DNA of 64,000 bases from Boswellia sacra (taxonomy: Eukaryota > Streptophyta > Magnoliopsida > Sapindales > Burseraceae), in NCBI GenBank assembly GCA_013180625.2, contig SNVD02004878.1, positions 1-64,000 of the forward strand. The letters are read 5' to 3'. Of the stretch, positions 22,260 through 33,200 are shown in pieces. The translations under genes and the position numbers were made by a program. The stretch's first letter is position 1, and the number at the start of each line of letters is the position of its first letter. The notes beneath the pieces were generated by a model, which had not been told where the DNA came from, did no database searches, and saw nothing but the letters and a program-made list of their open reading frames with translations.

Positions 22260-22909
22260 ATGGAGGGAACTTCAAAACGTCGAATCCAAAGGATATGTGT
22301 ATTCTGTGGATCTCGACCAGGTAAAAGTGAAGAGTTTGTAGAAGTAGCAAATTATCTTGGTAGGCTACTGGCTGAAAGAAAGATTCATGTGGTTTATGGG
22401 GGAGGTAGCCTCGGGTTAATGGGTTGTGTGTCAACAGCTGCACATGTAGGAGGTACTCAAGTTTTAGGAGTTAGTCCTAAAGCTTTGGCTGTAGAAAGTA
22501 TTGTTGGAAAAAGATTGGGAAGGAGTTACAGGTCTCCTCTATGCATGAATGCATGGCACATATGCTCATAAATTCAGATGCCTTTATTGCTTTACCAGGT
22601 GGCTTTGGCACTCTTGAAGAAATTTTTCGAATTGCCTCTTGGGCCCAACTGAATCTCCATCAAAAACCCATAGGTTTGTTGAATGTCAAAAATTTCTTTG
22701 ATCCTTTGATAAGTTTTGTTGATGCAGCTGTGGAACAGAATTTTATCCCTCATTCAGCGAGAAAGATCCTTATTTCTGCCACTTCTGCTGGTGAGCTACT
22801 TGACAAATTACAAGAAGTTGAGTATGAACCTGACCCAGCTAGTACTCAAATTAATTGGGCAGGAGGGCAAAACAAAAAGTGCAAATTGGATTTGAATCTC
22901 CGTTTGTAA
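22260..22909 (+). pseudogene. LOG: LOG-type phosphoribohydrolase copy B inside the retroelement
   Basis: This is the least damaged of the three copies. From ATG at 22260 it reads RICVFCGSRPGKSEEF, VVYGGGSLGLMG and ALAVES. One base is then missing relative to A near 22510 (in the VGK region). The frame at 22541-22909 continues with MLINSDAFIALPGGFGTLEE, a full PGGxGTxxE signature, WAQLNLHQKPIGLLNV, ATSAGELLDKLQ and ends KCKLDLNLRL. The pieces together cover a whole LOG protein of about 215 residues without introns. LOG enzymes act in the cytosol in the final step of cytokinin activation; this copy is broken by one frameshift and should not be active. Transcription would come from LTR2. Confidence 0.88.
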
Positions 22910-24224
22910 TTTTTTCTTCTAGTCCTTTATTTTATTTTATTTTTTAGCATGTTATTTTATGAGTCTTTCAGGTCATCTCTCTTGAATAACAGAAGCTTCA
23001 GGTAATGTCTCCTATACTTTATCTCTCTACATTTAAACATTGAGGACAATGTTTCATTTGGTTGGGGGGGAAGGATAGTAGACATAAGTGTGTCTTGAAA
23101 TTTTATTTTTTCTTGCAAAAAAAAAAAGCGAGTTAGTAATTAGATTCAGAGTGCGGTGTAAGGAGTTCAAATCCTCTTGAGACGCATTCTGGGTCAGGAA
23201 TGGCAGAGTAGGGAGGACCAGTTTGAACTCTTGAAACCCATTCTAACCAATTTGTCATTTTATTCTTGCATTTTTGAAGACTTATTTGATATTATTTAGT
23301 CTTGATTTTTGAATTTTATAACAAGGAGGTCTTATTCATTTCACTTTGAATCATTCAAATCTATGAACTCTCACAACCTTATCATTTAATAAATTGTGTG
23401 CTTATGTGCTCATTAAGCAAGTATCTATGAATCTTTCTTCACACACACACATACCTTGATGTATGATTGTGGGTGGCGAAATGAAATATTGTAATATTTG
23501 AGTTCTTTTGTTTTGTTTAGGGATAACAACAAAAGGAAGGGGAAAGTTTAAAAAAAAATGAAAAAATGAAAAATGAAAGAAAAAAAAAAAGAGAAAGCAA
23601 TGGTGGATAAGTTTGGTCTTGTAGCCTCCTTAATTCGAGCAATTAAGCCTGAGGGGTGCCTCAACACCTAATACCCTAAGACCAACTGGTTTGGGAGCTA
23701 TTGGCCCAAAGCTCGCTACATGGATTAAGGAGAAAGCTTAATGGGATTGAACATTGCACTATCCACAAGATTCTAAGCAAAAATAAAGCATGGGCAACCC
23801 GAGTCGTTAAGCTCGTAGGGGTGTCTTAACACCTAATGCCCTAAGGCCAACTGGTCTAGGAGTCATTAGCCTAAGGCTCGCTACATGGGTTAAAGATGCA
23901 TTCTTTAAAAAAAAAAGAAAAAAAAGAAAAAAATGTATAAAATGAATGAATACCCCCTACCTAAGGTTGCTAGCCTTAACAAATACTAGAATCGATATGG
24001 CTTATTTCTAATAAGCCCCATAGTCATATGTCAACTGAGCACAAAAGAAGGTTTGTAGATATCTTGACTGAAGGGTACATGAGTCATTTTAAAAAAAAAA
24101 ATCAGTTGAGAGTTTGTTTATTTGGATAAAATCAAGGAGAGTGCAATAATGACCACCTTGGAGGTAAAATTCTATAAATCACTTCTAAATAATAACGCTT
24201 TAATTGCTAGGGACTAGCAATAAG
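22910..24224 (+). other. 3' non-coding region of element B
   Basis: It matches the same region of A closely: GAGGACAATG, a G7 run at 23064-23070, A-rich tracts and the paired repeat at 23637-23895 (copies about 23637-23729 and 23806-23895). No gene is seen. Confidence 0.65.
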
Positions 24225-24237
24225 CTAGTTGGGGGTG
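24225..24237 (+). other. Polypurine tract of element B
   Basis: CTAGTTGGGGGTG precedes LTR3, the equivalent of the tract before LTR2. Confidence 0.65.
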
Positions 24238-25614
24238 TGATGAACACTTAAATATGCATGTTTAATAAGAGTTTAGTTCATCATATTGCATTAATAGTGT
24301 CATTAAATTCCTCAACTTAAGCATATTTGTAGCATTTGCATCTTTAGAATTAATTTCTCTTAATTTTGGTTTTGTTACAGGTTCGGTAAAATGGGCATAA
24401 CTCTCTATTTATAGATCAGAATGATACAATTCTTAATGTTTTGGAAATCTGATTTAATTGTCTACAAGATTGCATTTCACAAGATCATCAAATTCGGGCT
24501 CTTAGTGGACCAAAATTGGGCTTGAAGTGAACCCATCTACAGTCTCGGCCCAGTATGACTAGTCCTCAGTATTTGGACCGTATCTCTCAAAATACGTATC
24601 CAAATTGTGCAAATAAATATGTTCTAGAAAGCTGAGAGAAATATCTACAACTTTCATGAAGACATGTGATTAAAATTCACAACATTTCGATGTCAAAATT
24701 GATGGTCAAAGTCGGTGCCTAATGATCCTAATTGATATTTACAACTAATATTTGACAATTATGCCCTTGTAATTTGACAAGTTTGCCCCTGGATGTATCT
24801 ATAAATAGAGGTGCCTTGTGACCCATTAGGGCGTCTTAGCCTTGGCTGGAACATTTTGGCTTTGGCTAGGATCTTGTATTGTGTTTTGTGTGTTTATGTT
24901 ATTAATGAATTTTCTTTTTCTTACATTTTATTTTCTTCCTATTATAATGTTCTTCTAATTTCTCTTTTGCTAAGGTGAAAGGGTGAAACCCTTGATATGA
25001 GAATAAGGATTCTCTAACCCTTAATATGTGCTTAATAATCTTAATCTTATAATGTTTATTCAATATGATTTATATTTAATTTCTTAATCAATCTTGACAC
25101 CACTCGTAAAGTGGAGGTCTTGATCCATTGTCGACAATCCTTGGCACATCAAATGCTTGGATCCTTTCTAGATGATGTATGGTTCTTCCTTACCGACACG
25201 AATCTAGTTAGGAACCTTGATTTGTTGTAGACATATGATGATTGGCACATTGGATGCTTGAACCCATTTACAAGAAGTGGTATAAATGTTGGTAATGAAA
25301 CAAATATAATTCATATAACTAAAATGGGCTAATTATCCTTATTCGAATATCAAGGGCGGATCCCCTAACCTTAGCTCTCATTATTATTGTGTTATTTTCT
25401 CTTGTGTTTTAGTTATTCTTATTTATTAACTTGTTCTTTACTTATACTTGTTGATATTATCTTGTCACCTCTTCGAATTATCCATATCACATTTGCTTAG
25501 CTTATAATTTGTAGCGCTAAAATCTCCTTCCTCGTGGATCGACCCCGGTCTCACCGGGTTTTATTACTTCGACACTCCTATACTTGGGAGGCAATCCTAT
25601 TTTTGGATGTGTCA
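24238..25614 (+). repeat. LTR3, 3' LTR of element B
   Basis: It starts TGATGAACAC and ends GATGTGTCA, 1377 bp, short form like LTR2. What follows (ATATATATGACC) is not primer-site sequence, which fixes the LTR end. Confidence 0.88.
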
Positions 25615-25875
25615 ATATATATGACCAATTGGTTGAATATTACTCATGTGTCATATTCCTTGAGTCAAACCTTGTTCTTAAACTTTGGTGCCTTTAACAT
25701 GTAGTCTTCTCCTTAGCTTCAACACTTCATTTTAATAAACCTTTTCTTGATTTTACAATTATTTCAATGATATTACTCTTGCACATAAATAAACATGTTA
25801 ATAAATCTCAATAAATCAATGTGTATTGTCATCATCAAAATTATAATGTTGCCTTACGGCTAACAGATATGTCAT
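25615..25875. other. Unassigned spacer between the two inverted retroelements
   Basis: 261 bp without a gene. It contains ATTGTCATCATCAAAATTATAATG, reminiscent of the edges of some plant LTRs, so it may be a fragment of another element. It separates LTR3 from the truncated, inverted LTR of element C. Confidence 0.4.
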
Positions 25876-26970
25876 TTAAGCCCATTTTAGTTATATGAAT
25901 TATATTTGTTCTTACCAATATTTATACCCACTTCTTGTAAATGGGTTCAACTATCTAATGTGCCAATCACCATATGTCTACAACAGATCAAGGTTCCTAA
26001 CTAGGCTTGTGTCAATAAGGAAGAGCCATATGTCATCTAGAAAGAATCCAAGCATTTGATGTGCCAAGGATTGTCCACAATAGCTCAAGACCTCCACTTT
26101 ACGAGTGATGTCAAGATTGATCAAGAAAAAAAATATAAAACATATAAAATAAACAACACAAGATTATGATTATTAAGCACATGTCAAGGGTTAGAAAATC
26201 CTTATTCTCATATCAAGGGTTTCACCCTCTCACCTTAGTAAAAGAGAATTTAGCAAGGCATTATGAAAGAAATAAAACATATTGTAAGAAAAAAAAAAGA
26301 TTTATTAATAACATTAAGAGAACAAAACACGAGAGAGAAAATGCAATAATAGGAGATCCCAGCCAAAACCAAGATGCCATAATGGGTCACAATGTACCTC
26401 TATTTATAGATACATTCAGCAGCAAACTTGTCAAATTACAAAGGGACAATTGTAAAATATCTTGTTGACAATTTGGATCATCTTGTGAACCAACTTTGTC
26501 CACCAATTTTGACACCGAATTATCTAAAATTTTGATCATATGTCTTCATAAAAGTTGTAGATGTTTCTCTCAACTTTCTAGAATATCTTAATTCATACGG
26601 TTTAGATATGTATATCAAGAGATATGATTAAAATACGGAGGCATGGTCAGGCTCGACCGAAACTACAGATAGGTTCACTTCAAGCCCATTTTTGGTCCAC
26701 TAAGAGCCCGAATTTTATGATACCTGTGAAAAATGATCCTCTAGATAATTTAATCAGCTTTCCAATAAATCAAGATTTACACATTCTAATAATTAAATAG
26801 AAAGTTATGCCCATTTTGTCAAACCTATAACAAAAATCAAAATTAAGATGTAGTTAATTCAAAAGATGCAAAGACTATAAGTATACTTAAGTTGAGAGAA
26901 TTTAATGACACTATTAATACAATATGATGAATTAAGCTCTTATTAAGCATACATATTTAAATGTTCATCA
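25876..26970 (-). repeat. 3' LTR of element C (truncated)
   Basis: It aligns by eye with 36211-37287 of the 5' LTR, but homology stops at about 25876, so the U5 end is lost. It keeps the TATA box (TATTTATA on +, 26401-26408). Confidence 0.8.
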
Positions 26971-26984
26971 CACCCCCCAACTAG
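26971..26984 (-). other. Polypurine tract of element C
   Basis: CACCCCCCAACTAG on the + strand, the reverse complement of CTAGTTGGGGGGTG, sits at the inner edge of the 3' LTR. Confidence 0.7.
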
Positions 26985-27339
26985 CTTATTGCTAGTCCCT
27001 AGCAATTAAAGCGTTATTATTTGAAAGTGACTTACAGAATTTTACGTCCAAGGTGATCATTATTACACTCTTCTTGATTCTATCCAAATAAACAAACTCT
27101 CAACCGATTATTTTTCTCTTTTTCTTTTTTTTAAAAGACTCCAGTACCCTTCAGTCAATATATTAACAAAACTTCTTTTTGCGCTCAGTCGACACATGAC
27201 TATGGGGCTTATTCGATAGAAGTCATATCAGTTCTAATATTTGTTAAGGCTAACATTCTTTGGCAGGGGCCATTCATTCATCATTACATATATATATATA
27301 TATATTTGAAACAATACATCTTTAACCCATGTAACGAGC

Positions 27340-27600
27340 CTTAGGCTAATGACTCCAAGACCAGTTGGCCTTAGGGCAATAGGTGTTAAGACACCCTTAC
27401 GAGCTTAATGACTTGGGTTGCTGATGCTTTATTTTTGCTGATAAACTTGTGAATAGTATAATATTCAATCCCATTAAGCTTTTTCCTTAATCTATGTAAC
27501 AAGCTTTAGACTAATAGCTCCCAAACCAGTTGGTCTTAGGGTATTAGGTGTTGAGGCACCCCTCGGGCTTAATTGCTCGAATTAAAGAGGCTACAAGACC
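27340..27600 (-). repeat. Paired ~92-bp repeat of element C
   Basis: Two copies (about 27340-27432 and 27508-27600) of the block seen in A and B, with CCAGTTGGCCTTAGGG and CCAGTTGGTCTTAGGG on the + strand. Confidence 0.65.
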
Positions 27601-27745
27601 AAACTTATCCATAATTGCTTTTTTTTTTATTTTCACTTTTTTTCTCTTTTTTTTTTAATACTTTCCCCTTCCTTTTGTTGTTATCCTAAACAAAATAAAA
27701 GAACTCAAATATTGCAACATTTCATTTTGCAACCCACAATCATAT

Positions 27746-28063
27746 GGGTCATACTACGGTACACCGGTTGTACTGTACAACCGTTTTCAAATATTTTGTA
27801 AATTTAGTGTAAAAGTTATAAATCCTTGTATAAAAGTCATAAATGTGAAAAAAAATGGTAAATGAATAATTTTTCATATTTACGACTTTTACACAATGAT
27901 TTACAATTTTTACACTAACTTTGCAAAAGATTAAAAATAATTGATTTACAACTTCTTTTTTATATTTACGACTTTTATACCAAAATTTATAACTTTTACA
28001 CTAAATTTACACAAAATTTGAAAACGGTTGTATGGTACAACTGGTGTACCATAGCCAAAGCCC
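27746..28063. mobile_element. MULE-type MITE nested in element C
   Basis: A 318-bp insertion flanked by perfect 9-bp duplications CAATCATAT (27737-27745 and 28064-28072). The ends are long imperfect inverted repeats containing GGTACACC(G/A)GTTGTAC and CAACCGTTTTCAAAT. Elements A and B lack it and read straight across the site (CCACAATCATAC in B, inverted), which confirms the insertion point. A 9-bp duplication fits Mutator-like elements. No coding capacity. Confidence 0.82.
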
Positions 28064-28633
28064 AATCATATAGCAACATATGATTAGATATGAAGAAAAG
28101 TTCATGAATACTTGCCTAATGAGTACATGAGTAAATAGTTTATTAAATGATAAGGTTGTCAGAGTTCATAGATTTGAATAATTCAAAGTGAAGTGAATAA
28201 GACATCCTCATTATAAAATTCAAAAATTGAAACTAAATAATATAAAGTTAGCTAAAATGAATATTCAAAAGTGCAAAATCAAAACAAAATAACAAGTTGG
28301 TTAGAATGGCTTTCAATAGCTCAAAATGGCCCCTTTTACTCTGCCATTCCTGACCCAGAATATGTCTCAAGATGATTTGAACTCCTTACACTACACTCTG
28401 AATCTAATTACTAACTCTCTTTTTTCTTTTTCTTTTTTTTTGCAAGAAAAAAATATAAGACACAATTATGTCTACTATCCTTCCCCCCCAGCCAAATGAA
28501 TTATTGTCCTCAATATTTAAATGTATAGAGATAAAGTATAAGAGATATTACCTAAAGCTTTAGTTATTCAAAAGAGACTACCTGAAAGACACGTAAAATA
28601 AAATGCTACAAATAAAATAAAAGGCAAGGAAAA

Positions 28634-29282
28634 TTAGAAACAGAGATTCAGATCCGATTTGCACTTTTTGTTTTGTCCCCCAGACCAATTAATTTGATTT
28701 ATAGCTGGGTCAGGTTTATACTCGACTGCTTGTAATTTTTCAAGTAATTCACTAGCAGTAGTGGCAAAAACAAGGATCTGTCGCACCAAATTAGAGATAA
28801 AATTCTGTTCTCTAGCTGCATCAACAAAACGTACCAATGGATCAAAGAAATTTTTAACATTCAATAAACCTACGGGTTTTTGATGGAGATTTAGTTGGGC
28901 CCAAGAGACAATGTGAAAAATTCCTTCGAGGGTACCAAAGCCACTTGGTAAAGCAATAAAGGCATCCGAATTGATAAGCATATATGTCATGCGTTCATGC
29001 ATAGAGGAGACTTGTAACTCTTACCCAACCTTTTTTTTTAATGATGCTTTCTACAACAAAAGCTTTAGGAATAACACCTAAAACTTGACTGCCTCCTACG
29101 AGTGTAGCTGTTAACACAACCCATTAACCCAAGGCTACCTCTACCATAAACCAATGTATATTTCTTTCAGCTAATATCCTACCAAGATAATTTTCTACTG
29201 CTACAAACTCTTCACTTTTTCCAGGTCGAGATCCATAAAATACACATATATTTTGAATTTGACGTTTTGAGGTTCCCTTCAT
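28634..29282 (-). pseudogene. LOG: LOG-type phosphoribohydrolase copy C inside the retroelement
   Basis: It starts at ATG 29282, reading MKGTSKRQ and VFYGSRPGKSEEF, where the Cys of the CVFCGS motif is Tyr. One base is lost near 29155, inside the YGGG region. A readable frame (29002-28634) follows: MHERMTYMLINSDAFIALP, then SGFGTLEG where the signature PGGxGTLEE has Gly-to-Ser and Glu-to-Gly changes, then HQKPVGLLNV and KCKSDLNLCF at the end. A run of T at about 29030-29039 (A on the coding strand) is unique to this copy. It is the most decayed of the three, is intron-free like the others and sits in the same place in the element. Confidence 0.82.
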
Positions 29283-29589
29283 GTCTATGCAACTCTCTAG
29301 CTATATGTGTGAAGTGAAGAACAAGAGATGTCATATTTGTGGAGTGCAAAAAGATATTCTAATGATGACATCTATAAAGGTAGCTCGGCTGTTTGTCGAA
29401 AAAGTTTGACAATAAAGCATAGAAATTAAAAAAAAATGATAGAAATAAGACAACATAAATGCACAAACCAACCGAAAGATATAAATTGAAAAATGATAGT
29501 TATAAGGCATAAAAATTCAAAAATGATAGCACATATGCATATGTACAGGTAGTTGTGATTGTGGCTCACATCTTCCTCTCGTTTTACAT

Positions 29590-30160
29590 CTAGAAACGGC
29601 TTAAACACCTTTTAAGAGTTGGAGATATGCTTCCCATCCAGTTTTCTTATAAACTGGCAAGCAGGGTCATTTTGAGTCAAATTCTCAAAACAATAATGTT
29701 CCTGCTCTTCTCTAAATTGTGTCCATAATTTCAAAATTTCACACTACACAATTCCACAAGAATGCGTTTCAAAAATCAATTGGACATTATCCAAAGACTA
29801 CTTACTTAGTCCATTCTTGATGAATTGTAGCTTATCCCCTCGATTGTTAGACAAATATCTCAAAGAGCGGCAACGCTGGTCATAAGTCTATCTTGCACAT
29901 TTGCGGCAAATTTGTAACCTTTTCGCTCTTTGTTTTTTAGCGTAAGAGCTTTTTTCGAAACCTGGCATGTGAGAAACTAGATTATCTGAAAAGTCGCAAG
30001 AAAATCGAACCTCGGCTTCAATTAACCATTTTAAATCAGCAAGAATACCATTATGCATCAACAACTTCAGCCTTTCTGCATGAGTTTTGTAAATTTTAAG
30101 CAAATCATTTTGAGGAAGAGAGCAAAAATATCTGCACAGATTCGAGAGAATGGTATCCAT
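29590..30160 (-). pseudogene. Extra ORF of unknown function, copy C
   Basis: It starts MDTILSNL at 30160 and is open for 90 codons through the basic KKQRAKRLQ segment and a CRKCAR pair. It ends at a stop near 29888, with a diverged remainder still recognisable to about 29590. It occupies the same place as in A and B, between the end of pol and LOG. Function unknown. Confidence 0.55.
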
Positions 30161-30289
30161 GTGAATAAAATAATAGAGAAGAAAAGAAAATAAAGGTGAG
30201 CAATAGTTTTTAGGAAACTGAAAAACCGACTTTAAAAGCGATAAAGTACCTTATCCACTTGACCGGGAAAAATCAATCCTTAAAAAGGA

Positions 30290-33200
30290 TCGATTAGAGC
30301 AATGCACTCTTCATTTTGATCAAAATTTTCAAAGAATGGTTTTAATCGTTGTCTATTAAGTTTAAAAACATTACCATTCTTTGAGTTCTCATTTCTACTA
30401 CTCCATGAGAGAAAACATTTTTAACAATGAAAGGTCCAATCCAACGAAACTGAAGTTTACAGGAAATAAATGCAATCATGAATCATATAAGAAAACTTTT
30501 TGTGAAGATTCAAAAGATTTTCGAACAATGAATTTGTCATGAAAAACCTTCATTTTTTCTTTGTAGATTTTAGAATTTTCATAAGCCTCATTCCTAATTT
30601 CTTCAAGTTTAATCAATTGGAGTTTACATAATTTCCAAGCATCATCCAAATTTGGGTTAAATGTTTTAATGGCCCAATAAGCTTTATTCTCAATTTTCAC
30701 AGGCAAGTGACAAGGTTTTCCATAAACTAATCTATTAGGAGACATTTCCAATAATGTTTTGAAAGCAGTTCAGTAAATCCAAAGTGGATCATTAAGTCTT
30801 AAAGACCAATCTTTACGGTTTGGGTTAACCATTTTTTCAAAGATCTGTTTTATTTCCCTATTAGCTAATTCAACTTGTCCACTTATTTGCGGGTGATAAG
30901 ATGTAAAAACTTTATAGGTTATTCCATATTTCTTTATTAGAGTTTTAAATGGTTTGTCACAACAATGTGTACCCCTATCACTAATAATGGCTCGAAGAAT
31001 TCCAAATCTACGTAAGATATTCTCTTTCAAGAATTTGATAACTGTTTTGTGATCATTGTTTCGACATGGAATTGCCTCGGCCCATTTTGAAACATAGTCT
31101 ATTGCAACAAGAATGTACACAAAACCAAATGATGGTGGAAAAGGTCCCATAAAATCAGTACCCCAATAGTCAAAGATTTCAACAACAAGAATAGGATTCA
31201 AAGGCATCATGTTTCGTTTTGAAATGGATCCCAATTTTTGATAATTTTCACAAGTTTTGCAAAATGCATGTGCATCTTTAAATAAGGTGGGCCAATAAAA
31301 TCCATATTGCAAGATTTTAGTAATTGTTTTTTTAGATGAAAAGTGCCTTCTACATACTTTGAAATGACAAAAATTAATGACACTACTTATCTCATTGTCG
31401 GGTATGCATCTTCTAATTATTTGACCCGGACAATATTTGAATAGATATGGGTCATCCCAATAAAAATTTTTCACCTCAGTCAAAAACTTCCTTTTATCTT
31501 GAGCATTCCAATGAGGTGGCATTTCTCCTATTGCAAGAAAATTTACAATGTTAGCAAACCAAGGTACTGCATCAACGGAGAATAAAAATTCATCAAGAAA
31601 AGAGTCATTGATAGGTAAAGTTTCAATTAATGTCTCTGTCGTTAATCTTGACAGATGATCCACAACGACATTTTTGGCTCTTTTCTTATCCTTTATTGTA
31701 ATGTTGAATTCTTGGAGCAATAAGATCCAACGTATCAATCTAGGATTTGCATCCTATTTATACATTAAATATCTCATAGCTGCATAGTCAGTGTAAACAA
31801 TCGTTGGAGAACCAATTAAATAAGATAGAAATTGTCCAATATAAATACTACTGCAAGTAGTTCTTTTTCAGTTGTTGTGTAATTCATTTGTGAATCATTT
31901 AAAGTTCTACTTGTATAGTATATTACATAAGGCTTACCTTCTCTTCTTTATCCTAAGATAGCACCAACAGCATAGTCACTCACATTACACTTCAATTCAA
32001 AAGGCGAGGACCAATCAGGAGATTGCATAATTGGAGCAGTTGTTAAAAGTCCAATTAACTTATCAAAGACATTTTGACATTCTTGAGTCCATTTAAAAGA
32101 AGTATCTTTTATTAAGAGGTTATAAAGTGGTTTAGATATAGCACTAAAATTTCTTATGAACCTCCTATAAAATCTGGCATGCCTTAACAATGAATGAACT
32201 TTTTTTACTATTTTTGGTGGAGGCAAATAGGAAATTAGTTCCACTGTTGCTTTGTCCACTTCAATTCCCTTGGAAGACATCACATGACCTAAGACAATTC
32301 CCGAAGTAACCATATAATGACATTTTTCCCAATTCAAAATAAGACCTTTTTCTTCACACCTTTTTCTAAGTTTTCAAGACAATTATCAAAGGAATTTCCA
32401 AAGATAGTTAAATCATCCATGAAAACTTCTAAACAATGCTCAACCATGTCACTGAAAATGTTTAACATGCATCTTTGAAAAGTGGTTGGGGCATTACAAA
32501 GTCTAAAAGGCATCCTTCTAAATGCAGAAGTGCCGAAAGGACACATGAATGTGGTCTTTTCTTGGTCATCAAGTGCAATAAGAATTTGATAATATCCTGA
32601 GTATCCATTGAGAAAGTAGTAGTAGGAGTGCCCTGCTACTCTTTCTAGAATTTGGTCAAGGAATGGTAAGGGAAAATGGTCTTTTCTGGTGACAGCATTT
32701 AATTTTCTATAACCAATGCACATCTTCCAACTAGATGAGACTCGAGTTGGCAATGATTCACCCTTTTCATTTTTTACTATTGTAATGCCAGATTTCTTAG
32801 GTACTACTTGTGTGGGGCTTACCCACTTACTATCTGAGATAGGGTAGATAATTCTCACATCAAGTAGTTTAAGAACTTCAGCCCTAATGACCTCTTTCAT
32901 AAGTGGATTTAATCTGCTTTGAGGTTGTTGGGATATTTTGGCATTTTCTTCTAAATGTATTATATGTGCACAAATCAAAGGGTTAATGCCTTTATGTCTT
33001 TTAAAATCCACCCAATTGCATTTTTATGCCATTTAGGCACTTCTATAAACTTACCTTGTTGCTTGCTTGTCAGGGATGAAGAAATTACCATTGGATATGT
33101 CTGATTCTTCCTAAGATATGCGTATTTTAGTCCTTCAGGTAAGGGCTTCAGTTCTAACTTAGAAGCTTCCTCTTTCTTGCTTTCATTCATTTGCTCCAAT

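Larger units (their letters stand above)
7507..25614 (+). mobile_element. Tandem Athila/Tat-type array: LTR1-A-LTR2-B-LTR3
   Basis: Three direct LTRs (7507-9032, 17602-18987, 24238-25614) bracket two internal regions, each starting with a tRNA-Asp primer site and ending with a purine tract. A is about 8.6 kb with gag-pol. B is about 5.25 kb and lacks most of pol. LTR2 and LTR3 share a deletion of roughly 130 bp that LTR1 and the LTR of element C do not have, so B is bounded by its own pair while A borrows LTR2 as its 3' end. The outer flanks (CTAAC before 7507, ATATA after 25614) are not a target duplication. Recombination between related elements explains this best. Confidence 0.8.

Noticed and set aside
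15518..22909. LOG copies as resident host genes
   Set aside because: They lie between integrase-side markers and the polypurine tract of retroelements, in the same place in all three, are intron-free and are frameshifted.
7507..25614. A single intact nested element with target duplication
   Set aside because: The bases before LTR1 (CTAAC) and after LTR3 (ATATA) differ, and the interrupted gag does not resume after LTR3.
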